Notes under the pieces: model-generated
The model's database searches: none
What the model was told of the DNA's origin: nothing
The model's input: the letters and a program-made list of their open reading frames with translations, nothing else
Part shown: positions 19,132 to 27,648 of the stretch, in pieces
How the letters are laid out: the number at the start of each line of letters is the position of its first letter
Numbering within the stretch: the stretch's first letter is position 1
Position numbers and translations under genes: made by a program
DNA from: Pseudolabrys sp963742345
Lineage (GTDB): Bacteria; Pseudomonadota; Alphaproteobacteria; Rhizobiales; Xanthobacteraceae
Length of the DNA stretch: 64,000 nt
Assembly: GCA_963742345.1 (NCBI GenBank)
Contig: CAVULO010000011.1
Span: forward strand, 444,738 to 508,737
Direction: 5' to 3'

Positions 19132-19854
19132 ATGGCAGACCAACAGACCGGGCTTGTTATAACCGCCCATCCCGGTGACTTCGTTTGGCGCGCCGGCGGC
19201 GCCATCGCTTTGCATGCCAAGCGCGGTTACAGGGTCAAAATTGTCTGCCTTTCATATGGCGAACGCGGCGAAAGCCAGTTTGCGTGGAAAGAGCTGGGTG
19301 CAACGCTGGAAAAAGTGAAGGCCGGCCGCAAAGACGAGGCCGAACGCGCGGCTAAACTTCTTGGCGCCGAAATAGAATTCTTCGATTGCGGCGACTATCC
19401 GCTCAAGCTCAACGACGCCCACTTCAACCGCATGGTCGATATATACCGCGAACTCAATCCTGCATTTGTGCTGACCCATGCGCTCGAGGACCCCTATAAT
19501 TTCGACCACCCGAACGCCGCCCATTTCGCGCAGGAGACGCGCGTCGTGGCGCAGGCCATGGGTCACAAGCCGGACGCCAAATACAAATATTCTGCGCCGC
19601 CAGTATTCCTTTTCGAGCCGCACCAGCCGGAAATGTGTAACTACAAGCCCAACCTCATTTTGAAAATCGACGAGGTGTGGGAGCAGAAATACAAAGCCTT
19701 CCAGATCCTCGCAGCCCAAAAGCATCTTTGGGCATACTATGAGCGGGTCGCACTCAATCGAGGCATCCAGGGCAGCCGCAATACCGGCGTGCCAATGACC
19801 TATGGTGAAGCGTACCAGAGGCTGTTCCCGACCGTGGAGGAGGTTCTCAAATGA
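19132..19854 (+). CDS. galB: 4-oxalmesaconate hydratase GalB (PIG-L family)
   Basis: The 240-residue protein has a PIG-L/LmbE-type zinc motif (AHPGDFVWRAGGAIALH at about 10-26) and the GalB-like segment CLSYGERGESQFAW. A second metal-region HPNAAHFAQE follows. In Pseudomonas putida, GalB is a PIG-L-family hydratase that converts 4-oxalmesaconate to 4-carboxy-4-hydroxy-2-oxoadipate in gallate degradation. Its stop overlaps the galC start by 4 nt (ATGA), and that partner is the next enzyme of the same path, which strongly supports the assignment. The ribosome site AAAAGGAG is good. A deacetylase role is the alternative. Confidence 0.85.
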   Translation: MADQQTGLVITAHPGDFVWRAGGAIALHAKRGYRVKIVCLSYGERGESQFAWKELGATLEKVKAGRKDEAERAAKLLGAEIEFFDCGDYPLKLNDAHFNRMVDIYRELNPAFVLTHALEDPYNFDHPNAAHFAQETRVVAQAMGHKPDAKYKYSAPPVFLFEPHQPEMCNYKPNLILKIDEVWEQKYKAFQILAAQKHLWAYYERVALNRGIQGSRNTGVPMTYGEAYQRLFPTVEEVLK

Positions 19855-20543
19855 AACCCGTCGTCGTTCGTAACATCAAGCGCGCCGACAGCAACGCCAT
19901 TGGCACACTCGCCGCGGTTGGGGTCTCCACGTCGCATGAGGCGCTTGGGCGCTCGGGACTGATGAAACCCTATATGCGGCCGGTCTGGCCCGGCGCGCAA
20001 ATCGCGGGCCCCGCGGTCACAGTCCTGGCGCAGCCTGGTGACAACTGGATGATTCACGTCGCGGTCGAGCAATGCCAGAAAGGCGACGTACTGGTCGTCG
20101 GATGCACGACAGATAATACCGATGGCATGTTCGGCGAATTGCTGGCAACCGCGCTGCGCGCACGCGGCGTGATCGGCCTCGTCATCGACGCCGGCTGTCG
20201 CGACGTGCGGCCCATCTCTGAAATGCACTTCCCGGTGTGGTCAAAGGCGATCTCGGCCAAAGGCACGGTGAAGTCGACGCTTGGCGCGGTCAATGTTCCG
20301 GTGGTCTGCGCGGGAGTGAATGTCGAACCAGGCGATGTTGTCGTTGCAGACGACGATGGCGTGGTGGTGATCCCGAAGAAGCTCGCGGTTGAAACTGCGC
20401 AGAAAGCACAAAAGCGCAAGGACGATGAGGACGGCAAGCGTAAGCAGCTCGAGGCCGGCACACTAAGTCTCGACATGTACAAGATGCGCGAACCGTTAGC
20501 TAAGGCAGGATTGGTGTATATTGACCATTCGGATGATGCTTGA
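19851..20543 (+). CDS. galC: 4-carboxy-4-hydroxy-2-oxoadipate aldolase GalC/LigK
   Basis: The 230-residue protein belongs to the RraA-like class II aldolase group. The catalytic region contains DGMFGELLATALRARGVIGLVIDAGCRDV, with the metal-coordinating Asp and Arg of the GCRD motif, and VGCTTDNTDG precedes it. It cleaves 4-carboxy-4-hydroxy-2-oxoadipate to pyruvate and oxaloacetate and often also decarboxylates oxaloacetate. It is translationally coupled with galB. The preceding enzymes of gallate or protocatechuate 4,5-cleavage (GalA/LigAB, LigC, LigI, GalD) are not recognised in the window. Confidence 0.88.
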   Translation: MKPVVVRNIKRADSNAIGTLAAVGVSTSHEALGRSGLMKPYMRPVWPGAQIAGPAVTVLAQPGDNWMIHVAVEQCQKGDVLVVGCTTDNTDGMFGELLATALRARGVIGLVIDAGCRDVRPISEMHFPVWSKAISAKGTVKSTLGAVNVPVVCAGVNVEPGDVVVADDDGVVVIPKKLAVETAQKAQKRKDDEDGKRKQLEAGTLSLDMYKMREPLAKAGLVYIDHSDDA

Positions 20544-21062
20544 TCGTCGTACGGTCGAATTTTCTTTCGCGAGACGGCATGCAGGACAGGTCGATCCACA
20601 GCCTGCGCTCTAGCGTGCGATGCAACTAAGCAACTAAGACGTGTCGACATAATTAGCCGCGGGTGGCTGGCTATTTAGCAAGAATGCACATATCGGCCCA
20701 CGTTTTCAGGGTGCCGGACCGAGCCCGAACCGGCTCAGTTGGCAAATCGTGGAACTCTTCGCAGGTTTGGATAACGACCTGTTAATTGCCAACCGGACTG
20801 GTTTTGGGCTCGTTTTGCACCGCCCCATATCCGATTGCTCTTGTACAATTTCATTTTTCAAAACCGGGCCTTAGTAACAGCTGTCGCACGCCTGACTTTT
20901 TCACGGACTGATATTGTCCAGATGCACAAGTTATTTTCATAAGAATTGAAATAATTCCGTCGTCCCCAAGGCAGCTTCTTTTTAACGGGCCAACGGTACG
21001 GTGCTGCCGTCATCGCAAAGATGACATCTATCTCCGAGTTTCAGCCACATGGAGGATGTCTC
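20544..21062. other. Long intergenic region upstream of the Flp pilin, no gene seen
   Basis: About 519 bases lie between galC and the pilin start. Both strands lack a frame with coding character. The stretch is richer in A and T than its neighbours from about 20800 and should hold the pilin promoter, but no -35/-10 pair or RNA gene could be assigned by eye. A short direct repeat of the 8-mer GCAACTAA occurs near 20622-20637. Confidence 0.4.
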
Positions 21063-21224
21063 ATGTCTAAGGTATTTGCGTTCTTGAAGGATGAGTTGGG
21101 CGCCACCGCGATCGAATACGGCCTGATCGCTGCTGGCATTTCGGTCGTAATTATCGCGACCGTCAACGCGATCGGCACGAGCCTCAACGCGAAGTTTGAC
21201 AGCATCTCGACACAACTTAAGTAA
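21063..21224 (+). CDS. Flp/Fap-type pilin
   Basis: From the ATG at 21063 (GGAGG 7 nt upstream) the product has 53 residues. It matches Flp class IVb prepilins: a short leader ending in Gly, then ATAIEYGLIAAGISVVII, where the Glu-Tyr pair after the predicted prepilinase cut is diagnostic and the hydrophobic helix forms the pilus core. Flp pilins are assembled by the Tad machine (CpaABCEF, TadBC). None of those genes are in the window, so this is an orphan paralogue. It is followed by a strong terminator. Confidence 0.93.
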   Translation: MSKVFAFLKDELGATAIEYGLIAAGISVVIIATVNAIGTSLNAKFDSISTQLK

Positions 21225-21248
21225 ATTCTATAGGTTTGTTAATTGGCT

Positions 21249-21280
21249 GAAGCCGCCGTTACCGGCGGCTTCTTCTTTTT
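21249..21280 (+). terminator. Rho-independent terminator after Flp pilin
   Basis: A GC-rich inverted repeat (GAAGCCGCCG, loop TTA plus C-pair, CGGCGGCTTC) spans 21249-21272 and is followed by TTCTTTTT, 24 nt beyond the pilin stop. Confidence 0.85.
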
Positions 21281-21341
21281 CGAAAAGCCCGCTGTGGGGT
21301 TGAACCGGCTTCAATGAGTTAAAACGTCTGGTCGGCAAAAC

Positions 21342-22169
21342 CTAACGGTTAGCGCTGCTCCAGGGTGCAATGCGACGCCCGGCCCACTTCAGCAACGAAG
21401 TGAGCGAAACCCCGAGCACCATCAACACGATCACCGGCACAAAAGTCTTGTCCATTTCAAACAAATTGGCATAGCGCGTGATCATGAATCCGAGCCCGGA
21501 AATCGTTGTATAGAATTCGGCAATAATCATACCGATCAGCCCGCGGCCGATCGCGAGGCGAATGCCCGCGATGATGTAGGGTACCGCGAACGGCAGCAGA
21601 ACGTCTCGCCACACTCGCCATTCGCTCGAACGGAACGAGTGTGCCACCTCAAGCATATTCTTATCGCACTCACGCACGCCCTGATACGTGTTGATCAGGA
21701 CCGGGAACACCGCAAAGAGGAAGACGACAATAATCTTGGCTTTCAGATAGATGCCAAACCACAACACGAGCAGCGGCACGACGGCGACCAAAGGCGTGGC
21801 GTAAAGAGCGTTGATCGGCAGATCGAGCGCCCAGTCGAGCCATCGGATCCGTGCCATAGCAATGCCGAGCGGAATGCCAACGACGAGCGCAATGCTCAAG
21901 CCATAGGCCATGACCTCCAGGCTTTGCGCGAGAAAGTACGGTAACTCGCCGGACATGGTCGTCGTATAAAAGGCAGCGGCAATCTTGGTCGGGTATGTGA
22001 AGAAAATCGGATTAATGAAGGGGCCGACGATTTGCCAAATGATGAGAATCAGCAGGACAAAACCATAGCGAAAGAGCGCCGGCCGCTCCCACCATGACGT
22101 CTTGATTGTCGCCGCGCGTGGTGCACTTTCGGCGAGCGGCCCGGTGTGAACTTGATTGGCAACGCTCAT
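21342..22169 (-). CDS. ABC transporter permease, SsuC/TauC type
   Basis: The protein has 275 residues from the ATG at 22169, which is preceded by AAGGAAAG; the longer frame to 22217 is unsupported. It has about six membrane segments, and the EAA-like loop of the family is in VWRDVLLPFAVPYIIAGIRLAIGRGLIGMIIAE. Members import sulfonates, nitrate/cyanate, thiamine precursors or aromatic acids. It follows its binding protein (84 nt) but no ATPase gene accompanies the pair, so the ATPase must come from elsewhere, perhaps the 28.6 kb gene. Confidence 0.85.
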   Translation of the reverse strand: MSVANQVHTGPLAESAPRAATIKTSWWERPALFRYGFVLLILIIWQIVGPFINPIFFTYPTKIAAAFYTTTMSGELPYFLAQSLEVMAYGLSIALVVGIPLGIAMARIRWLDWALDLPINALYATPLVAVVPLLVLWFGIYLKAKIIVVFLFAVFPVLINTYQGVRECDKNMLEVAHSFRSSEWRVWRDVLLPFAVPYIIAGIRLAIGRGLIGMIIAEFYTTISGLGFMITRYANLFEMDKTFVPVIVLMVLGVSLTSLLKWAGRRIAPWSSANR

Positions 22170-22252
22170 CGCAATTCTTTCCTTGCCTTTTCGGCCCTGT
22201 AGTACGACAGGCGCCACTGATGAGGCGGCGCCCGTCAGTTTGTGTTAGAGCC

Positions 22253-23269
22253 TCAGAACGCCGCGGTCGGACAGACCGGGCCTTTCCATTCGCCAACCTG
22301 TTCAATCGCCTTTTTCGCAAAAGTGGTATCGACGATTTCTTCGTATTTGGGTGTCTTGCCTTCTTTGATATTGCCAACCTTGGCCATGAGGTCGGCAGTG
22401 AAATTGACGCGCTCAGGGCTAAGCCCGCTATTGGCGTCCCAGATGCATTCCTTGATCATGAAGTCAAAGCTGTCCGACAGGATTTGCTCCGGATAGCCGG
22501 TTTGCTTGACCAAGATTGGCAGGATTTTCGCCTTGTCCGTGTACATGATCCGGGTTGCCTCGATATTGGCTGTGACGACCGCCTGCACCATCGCCGGCTT
22601 CTCCTTGATGGTCTTCTCGGTCGCCGACAAGAAGGTATAGAGCGTTTTCGGCTGCAACTCCCACATGCGCCCGATGGCGTGCAGGTCCGGCACTTTGCTC
22701 TTGGCCAGCAATTCCTGCTCGACATGCAAAATCGCAGTATCGACCTGATTAGCGACCAGCGCCGGCACGTCTTCGCTCGCGATGCTGACGAAGTTGACGT
22801 CCTTGGGGTCGATCTTGGCCGCCCGCAGCACGCTGCGGCTAAGGATATCGGCGAAGCCGCCCGGCTCTTGAATACCGATGCGCTTGCCTTTCAGATCTTC
22901 CATCGTCTTGATTTCGGCGCGGACGACCATTGAGGCTTCGAATTTGGGCAGGTTTGCTGAAAGCGCCTTCACCTCGGCGCCGTTTGAACGGCCGATAATC
23001 GTCGGCGCACCGGGCGTCAGCCCAAAATCGATATTGCCTGCGAGCAGTGCACGATAGACCTTTACGCCGTCACCCAGCGACACGATGTCGACGTCGAGGC
23101 CCGCTTTTTTGTAGAGGCCGAGTTCCTTCGCGACGATGACGGGCATATGGACAATGTTGGGCGGCGACGTAGGGATGCCGATGACGACCTTTTGCTGCGC
23201 GCTGGCGCCTGTCGGCATCGTCAGCATGGCCGCAGCCATCAGGCCAATGGTCGAATAAAGTCTGTGCAT
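22253..23269 (-). CDS. ABC transporter substrate-binding protein, NMT1/SsuA-like
   Basis: The 338-residue protein starts with a Sec signal peptide (MHRLYSTIGLMAAAMLTMPTG, cut near ASAQQ). The binding fold follows: VVIGIPTSPPNIVHMPVIVAKELGLYKKAGLDVDIV, then TPGAPTIIGRSNG, and DLKGKRIGIQEPGG, the usual NMT1/THI5 pattern. It delivers ligand to the permease immediately downstream. The ligand is unknown; sulfonates, thiamine pyrimidine precursors and aromatic carboxylates are all possible for this fold. Confidence 0.85.
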   Translation of the reverse strand: MHRLYSTIGLMAAAMLTMPTGASAQQKVVIGIPTSPPNIVHMPVIVAKELGLYKKAGLDVDIVSLGDGVKVYRALLAGNIDFGLTPGAPTIIGRSNGAEVKALSANLPKFEASMVVRAEIKTMEDLKGKRIGIQEPGGFADILSRSVLRAAKIDPKDVNFVSIASEDVPALVANQVDTAILHVEQELLAKSKVPDLHAIGRMWELQPKTLYTFLSATEKTIKEKPAMVQAVVTANIEATRIMYTDKAKILPILVKQTGYPEQILSDSFDFMIKECIWDANSGLSPERVNFTADLMAKVGNIKEGKTPKYEEIVDTTFAKKAIEQVGEWKGPVCPTAAF

Positions 23270-23496
23270 GTCATCCTCCGAGTTTATTTTTCTAAGGTCG
23301 TCCGATGCGCCCCACGATGGCCCATGGACTGCGGGATTACCCGCTTAAACGGCCATCTTGCCCGATCAGGCCTCTAAAAACAACGAAGGCGGTCCTCCGG
23401 TAGTCCGCCCGTGCGGCCCTGCGCCGAGGAAGCCGCCTTTGACCATGGCAATCGGGCGTGCCTAATTGCGTCCTTGTATTACGTGCGGCTGCACCT

Positions 23497-24180
23497 ATGG
23501 CCAAATTCGTTGTCGACTTCGCCAAGACCGGAGCACCGCCGCCTCCGGATGGAAGGCTGGATGCGCCAGCCTTTCATCGCAACCATGACCCCATCTGGTC
23601 TGCGATTGCTGATTTTCTCAATAAGCAGACTGGCGATGTGCTCGAGCTTGGCAGCGGAACCGGACAACATGCTGTCACTTTCGCGCGTCGCACGCCGCAG
23701 CTGACCTGGTGGCCGAGCGATATTTATTCGTCGCATCTCGCCAGCATCAACGCCTGGCGCCGGCACGAAGGCCTCGCCAATTTGCGCGCGCCGCAAAGCA
23801 TCGACCTCACCATTTCCGACTGGAATTGGCGGGCAGGTGAAGACCCCGGCCGGCCGCTCGTGGCCCTTCTTTGCATCAATGTGCTGCACATCTCGCCTTG
23901 GCGGGTGTCGCAAAATCTGTTTTCCGGCGCCGGGCGGCTATTGCGTTCCGGGGGTCGTTTATTCATCTATGGCCCATTCATGCGCGACGGCGCGCACTTT
24001 GCGCCAAGCAACGCCGCCTTCGATGCGACTTTGCGGGCCGAGAATGCGGAATGGGGCGTGCGGGATATCGCAGATTTGCGTACGCTCGCGGACGAGGTAG
24101 GCCTTTCACTCGCTGAGATCACGCCAATGCCGGCCAATAACCTGGTGCTGGCGTTCGCGCGGGCGCTTCGGCAGAATTGA
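23497..24180 (+). CDS. Class I SAM-dependent methyltransferase-like (DUF938)
   Basis: From the ATG at 23497 the product has 227 residues. It contains VLELGSGTGQHAV, the S-adenosylmethionine-binding motif I, and an acidic second strand ending in SDIYSSH. PLVALLCINVLHISPW and GGRLFIYGPF are the DUF938 signature. The function of the family is unknown; no methyl acceptor can be suggested. It is the first of three same-strand genes leading into the ring-cleavage dioxygenase, 26 nt upstream of it. Confidence 0.85.
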   Translation: MAKFVVDFAKTGAPPPPDGRLDAPAFHRNHDPIWSAIADFLNKQTGDVLELGSGTGQHAVTFARRTPQLTWWPSDIYSSHLASINAWRRHEGLANLRAPQSIDLTISDWNWRAGEDPGRPLVALLCINVLHISPWRVSQNLFSGAGRLLRSGGRLFIYGPFMRDGAHFAPSNAAFDATLRAENAEWGVRDIADLRTLADEVGLSLAEITPMPANNLVLAFARALRQN

Positions 24181-24205
24181 TCGAACGACACAAAGAATGA
24201 AGTCC

Positions 24206-25174
24206 ATGGCAGCCGAACCAATCCACGACATCGCGCATCTTGCCCATGTCGAGATCTTCAGCCCGAAATTCGAGGAGAGCCGCCGGTTCTTCATCGACGT
24301 GATGGGAATGACGCAGAGCGGCGAGAAAGGCGACAGCGTCTATTTGCGCGGGTGGGATGACTATGAGCGTTATTCGCTCAAGCTCACAGCGTCGAAAACT
24401 TCCGGACTCGGGCATGCCGCCTTCCGCACCCGTTCGCCGCAGGCGCTGGAACGGCGTGCCGCTGCGTTGAAAGGCTCCGGTTTTGACATCGGCTGGAGCG
24501 ACGGCGACCTCGGGCACGGCAAGACATTCGTTTTCAAGGATCCCGACGGCCACAAGTTCGAGATCTACTATGAGACCGAATGGTATGACCCCCCACCCGA
24601 ACTGAAACCCGCACTCAAAAACCAAGCCCAGAAATATCCTGCGCGCGGAATCAATGCGCGCCGGATCGACCATTTCAATGGGCTCGCGGTCGATATCAAA
24701 GCCAATCGCGAGTTTTTCCAGAACTATCTTGGTTTCATGCTGACCGAGCAGATTGTGCTCGATGACGGCACCGAAGCCGGCATGTGGATGACCGCGACCA
24801 ATAAAAGTTACGATTTTGCCTATACGCGCGATCACACAGGCACCAAAGGACGCCTGCATCACGTCACCTTCGCGCTCGATTCGCGCGAGGATGTGTTGCG
24901 CGCCGCCGACGTTTTCCTGGAGAATGGCGTTTACATCGAAACCGGGCCGCACAAACACGCGATCCAGCAGACCTTCTTCCTCTACGTGTATGAGCCCGGT
25001 GGCAACCGGGTCGAGGTATCTTGCGCTGGCGCGCGGCTTGTACTGGCCCCGGACTGGAAACCCATCCGCTGGACCGAAGCAGAGCGCAAGAAAGGCCAAG
25101 CCTGGGGGCTACAGACAATCAAATCGTTCCACACCAAGGGAACGCCGCCCGTCCCCGGCGTTCCGGAGTCGTAA
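24206..25174 (+). CDS. Extradiol ring-cleavage dioxygenase, catechol 2,3-dioxygenase type
   Basis: The protein has 322 residues from the ATG at 24206 (an in-frame ATG lies 9 nt upstream). Two glyoxalase-fold halves are visible; the second carries the Fe(II) facial triad: His in RRIDHFNG, His in GRLHHVTFALDS and Glu in GGNRVEVSC. The YVYEPGGNRVE region is that of the type I extradiol enzymes. It opens a catechol ring adjacent to the diol (meta-cleavage). The substrate is not fixed; the following oxidoreductase gene 13 nt later could process the product. Confidence 0.85.
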   Translation: MAAEPIHDIAHLAHVEIFSPKFEESRRFFIDVMGMTQSGEKGDSVYLRGWDDYERYSLKLTASKTSGLGHAAFRTRSPQALERRAAALKGSGFDIGWSDGDLGHGKTFVFKDPDGHKFEIYYETEWYDPPPELKPALKNQAQKYPARGINARRIDHFNGLAVDIKANREFFQNYLGFMLTEQIVLDDGTEAGMWMTATNKSYDFAYTRDHTGTKGRLHHVTFALDSREDVLRAADVFLENGVYIETGPHKHAIQQTFFLYVYEPGGNRVEVSCAGARLVLAPDWKPIRWTEAERKKGQAWGLQTIKSFHTKGTPPVPGVPES

Positions 25175-25187
25175 TCGCGAGCCGCCT

Positions 25188-26090
25188 ATGATCCGCCGCA
25201 ACACACCGCGCATTTCCTTCATCGGTTTCGGTGAGGCCGGACAGGCAATCGCTGCCGGACTGCGCGGCGCCGGCATCGAGCGTATCGCTGCCTGGGATAT
25301 TTTGTTTCCGGAACCTGCTGGTACAAAATTAAAAGCGGCGGGCGAGACGATGGGCGTTCGCATGGCATCGTCGGCGGGCGATGCGGTGCGCGAGACAGAC
25401 ATGATCATATCGGCGGTCACCGCTGCATCCAGTGTAGACGCCGCACGTTCAGTCGCATCGCATCTGACCGGAAAACCGTATTATCTCGATATCAATTCTG
25501 TTTCGCCCGGCCGCAAACAGGAAACCGCCATACTGCTGGGAGAAGGCGTCCGTTATGTCGATGTTGCCGTAATTGCACCGATTCACCCTGCTCTTCACCG
25601 CACGCCGTTGTTGATCGCCGGTCCGCATGCGGAGGAAATTTCGCCCTTGCTGCGCGAGTTGGAGATGCAATTGTCCGTGGTTAGCCCTCAAACCGGGTCG
25701 GCCGCAGCGATCAAGATGATCCGCAGTGTCATGATCAAGGGCATCGAAGCCCTGACGCTTGAATGCTTCCTCGCAGCCACCAGAGCCGGCGTGCTGGAGG
25801 AGGTGACTTCATCGCTCAAAAACAACTATCCGACTCTCGATTGGACCCAGATTGCCGACTACAACCTGGAGCGCATGGCTAGCCACGGCGAACGCCGGGC
25901 CGCCGAAATGGAAGAATCAGCGGCGACCTTGCGGGAGCTCGGCCTCGACCCCCTGATGGTCAATTCAACCGTCAGGCGCCAGCGTGAAATGGGCACCATC
26001 GGCAAGCAGGAAGGTGTGCGTGAGACGTTGAAATCAGGCCGCGCCGCCATGCTCAGCGCGATCAGCGCTGCGGCCAAGGGTCGGCACTGA
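25188..26090 (+). CDS. NAD(P)-dependent oxidoreductase, DUF1932 / 3-hydroxyisobutyrate dehydrogenase-like
   Basis: The 300-residue protein opens with a Rossmann nucleotide site ISFIGFGEAGQAIAAGLRGAG. A substrate-binding Lys-type helix GSAAAIKMIRSVMIKGIEAL follows in the mid-protein, where the beta-hydroxyacid dehydrogenases hold their catalytic Lys, and a DUF1932 C-terminal domain closes it. It likely acts on a hydroxyacid or aldehyde produced by aromatic degradation. It is cotranscribed with the dioxygenase (13 nt gap). The reaction is not known. Confidence 0.8.
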   Translation: MIRRNTPRISFIGFGEAGQAIAAGLRGAGIERIAAWDILFPEPAGTKLKAAGETMGVRMASSAGDAVRETDMIISAVTAASSVDAARSVASHLTGKPYYLDINSVSPGRKQETAILLGEGVRYVDVAVIAPIHPALHRTPLLIAGPHAEEISPLLRELEMQLSVVSPQTGSAAAIKMIRSVMIKGIEALTLECFLAATRAGVLEEVTSSLKNNYPTLDWTQIADYNLERMASHGERRAAEMEESAATLRELGLDPLMVNSTVRRQREMGTIGKQEGVRETLKSGRAAMLSAISAAAKGRH

Positions 26091-26203
26091 TTTGCCGGCC
26101 ACATGAACGCGCGTTCAGGTTCGTGTCGTCCTAAACCGCAATATTCTTGTAATCGTCGCGTGTCACCTCTTACTATGTTCCGTCCAATGTCGGGAGGAAT
26201 GAC

Positions 26204-26518
26204 ATGACGATCAAAAAACTTGCTTACGCTACTATTGTTGCTGCAGCTGCCGTCGCATTCGTGATCGGTTCGGCTATACCCAGCGAAGCGGCCAAGAAGA
26301 AGAAGGCAGCGGCTACGCCGCCCGCACCCCAGCCGGCGACATGCTTGGTGAATCCCCCGGGGCAGGTGTGCGCGACCAAGGGCGGCATGAAATTTACTTA
26401 TTTCAACGCCTGCTACGCGATGAAAGATGGCGCCACGGGTGCTAAATCGGGCGCATGCAAAGCCGCAAAGGCCGGCGGGAAAAAGAAGGCTTCAAAGAAG
26501 GCTTCTAAGAAGAAATAA
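26204..26518 (+). CDS. Small secreted Lys/Ala-rich protein with Kazal-like cysteine pattern
   Basis: The product has 104 residues. Residues 1-28 form a Sec signal peptide (cut near SEAAKK). After a proline/alanine linker comes a cysteine-bearing module, with Cys at about 47, 56, 70 and 84, whose spacing and FTYFNACYAM core resemble the VCG..TY.N.C..... signature of Kazal-type domains. The final 18 residues are Lys/Ala/Ser repeats (KKASKKASKKK). The ribosome site GGGAGG is strong. It stands alone and is followed by a terminator. Function unknown; a periplasmic or surface role is inferred. Confidence 0.75.
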   Translation: MTIKKLAYATIVAAAAVAFVIGSAIPSEAAKKKKAAATPPAPQPATCLVNPPGQVCATKGGMKFTYFNACYAMKDGATGAKSGACKAAKAGGKKKASKKASKKK

Positions 26519-26533
26519 GACTTCTGAAATTGA

Positions 26534-26569
26534 ACGGGCCGCTGCAATCCAGCGGCCCGTTTATATTTT
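26534..26569 (+). terminator. Rho-independent terminator between convergent genes
   Basis: An 11-bp perfect stem (ACGGGCCGCTG / CAGCGGCCCGT, 5-nt loop CAATC) at 26534-26560 is followed by TTTATATTTT. It serves the small secreted-protein gene and may also stop the convergent binding-protein transcript. Confidence 0.85.
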
Positions 26570-26588
26570 ATAAGGCGGCGCGCCCGCT

Positions 26589-27560
26589 TTATTTTTTACG
26601 CGGTGGAATCTGCAGCAGTTCCGCGATCTGCTCTTTGGTCAGGGGTTGTTCCAGGAACTTCAGCTTAACCGCATCGGCTATGGCGCCGTCGAGATCGGCA
26701 AACTTGTCGGTCTGCATCGTTTCCTTCGGCTGGAATTTGTTCATCAACTCCTTGAGAAGGTCGACCGGCCGCTGGATCTTGGCAGAATACATTTCAACAG
26801 CCTTCGGATCAGAATACATCCAGTCTACCGCCTCGCGATAGGCGTCCATGAACCTCATGATCGCATCGCGCTTCGTCTTGAGCGCGTTGGCATTGACGAT
26901 CAATGTGCGCACGGTTTGCCCGCGCAGCGAGGGTACATCGCTCCCTTTCGCGACGATGCGAATCTTGCCGTCCTTGATCTCCTGCAGGCCGAACGGCGGC
27001 GCCGCCCAGCCGATGTCAACCTGGCCGGACATCACGGCGGTCAGTGTGGCAGCCGGACCGCCCGTGGCTGTCGGCTTTGCCTTCGCACCCAGCTCGCTGG
27101 TGAAAGCGACCACAATGTTGTTCGAGCTCGAACCATTGGTCGAATAGGCAATGGTGGTTTCGGGCGTTGTATCCTTCAAACTTTGAATTTTGGAATCCGC
27201 CTTCACGTACCAAAAGAGGTCACCGGTACCGGTGAAAGCCGGCGCCAGGATGCGCACCGGCGCGCCTTTCGAGAACGCGCGCATCACGCCAGCCGCGCCG
27301 ACGCCCGCGCCAATATCTGCGCTGCCCGAAATTACCGCCTGAATGGTCTCGCCGGCGCCTTGCGTGCCGGTATTCTCCAGCACGAGTCCATGCTTCTTGA
27401 AGATGCCAGCATCCTGACCGAGCGTTGGGGCCTGGTTTTCCCAGTTGTTGATTTGTCCGATGACAAGCTTGAGCGTGTCTTCGGCCGATGCAGCACCGGC
27501 ACTTAGCGCAAGCGGCACAGCGAGGCCGAACGCACCGATGATGCTCTTGAAAGTCTTCAT
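26589..27560 (-). CDS. ABC transporter substrate-binding protein, NMT1/TauA-like
   Basis: The protein has 323 residues from the ATG at 27560, which has GGAGGGAGG 8 nt before it; the longer reading frame adds 17 unsupported residues. A signal peptide (FKSIIGAFGLAVPLALS, cut near ASAED) leads into LKLVIGQINNWENQAPTLGQDAGIFKKHG and later the phosphate/sulfonate-type motif GSADIGAGVGAAG. It feeds an importer whose ATPase and two permeases lie divergently at 28.6-30.9 kb, separated by an aldolase-family gene. Ligand unknown. Confidence 0.83.
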   Translation of the reverse strand: MKTFKSIIGAFGLAVPLALSAGAASAEDTLKLVIGQINNWENQAPTLGQDAGIFKKHGLVLENTGTQGAGETIQAVISGSADIGAGVGAAGVMRAFSKGAPVRILAPAFTGTGDLFWYVKADSKIQSLKDTTPETTIAYSTNGSSSNNIVVAFTSELGAKAKPTATGGPAATLTAVMSGQVDIGWAAPPFGLQEIKDGKIRIVAKGSDVPSLRGQTVRTLIVNANALKTKRDAIMRFMDAYREAVDWMYSDPKAVEMYSAKIQRPVDLLKELMNKFQPKETMQTDKFADLDGAIADAVKLKFLEQPLTKEQIAELLQIPPRKK

Positions 27561-27648
27561 GCGGTTCCTCCCTCCATGATTATGTTGTTGTCGCTCCCAT
27601 GGTGGCGGCATTCAACACCGGGATCGACCCACGGGGAAGCGTAATTTG

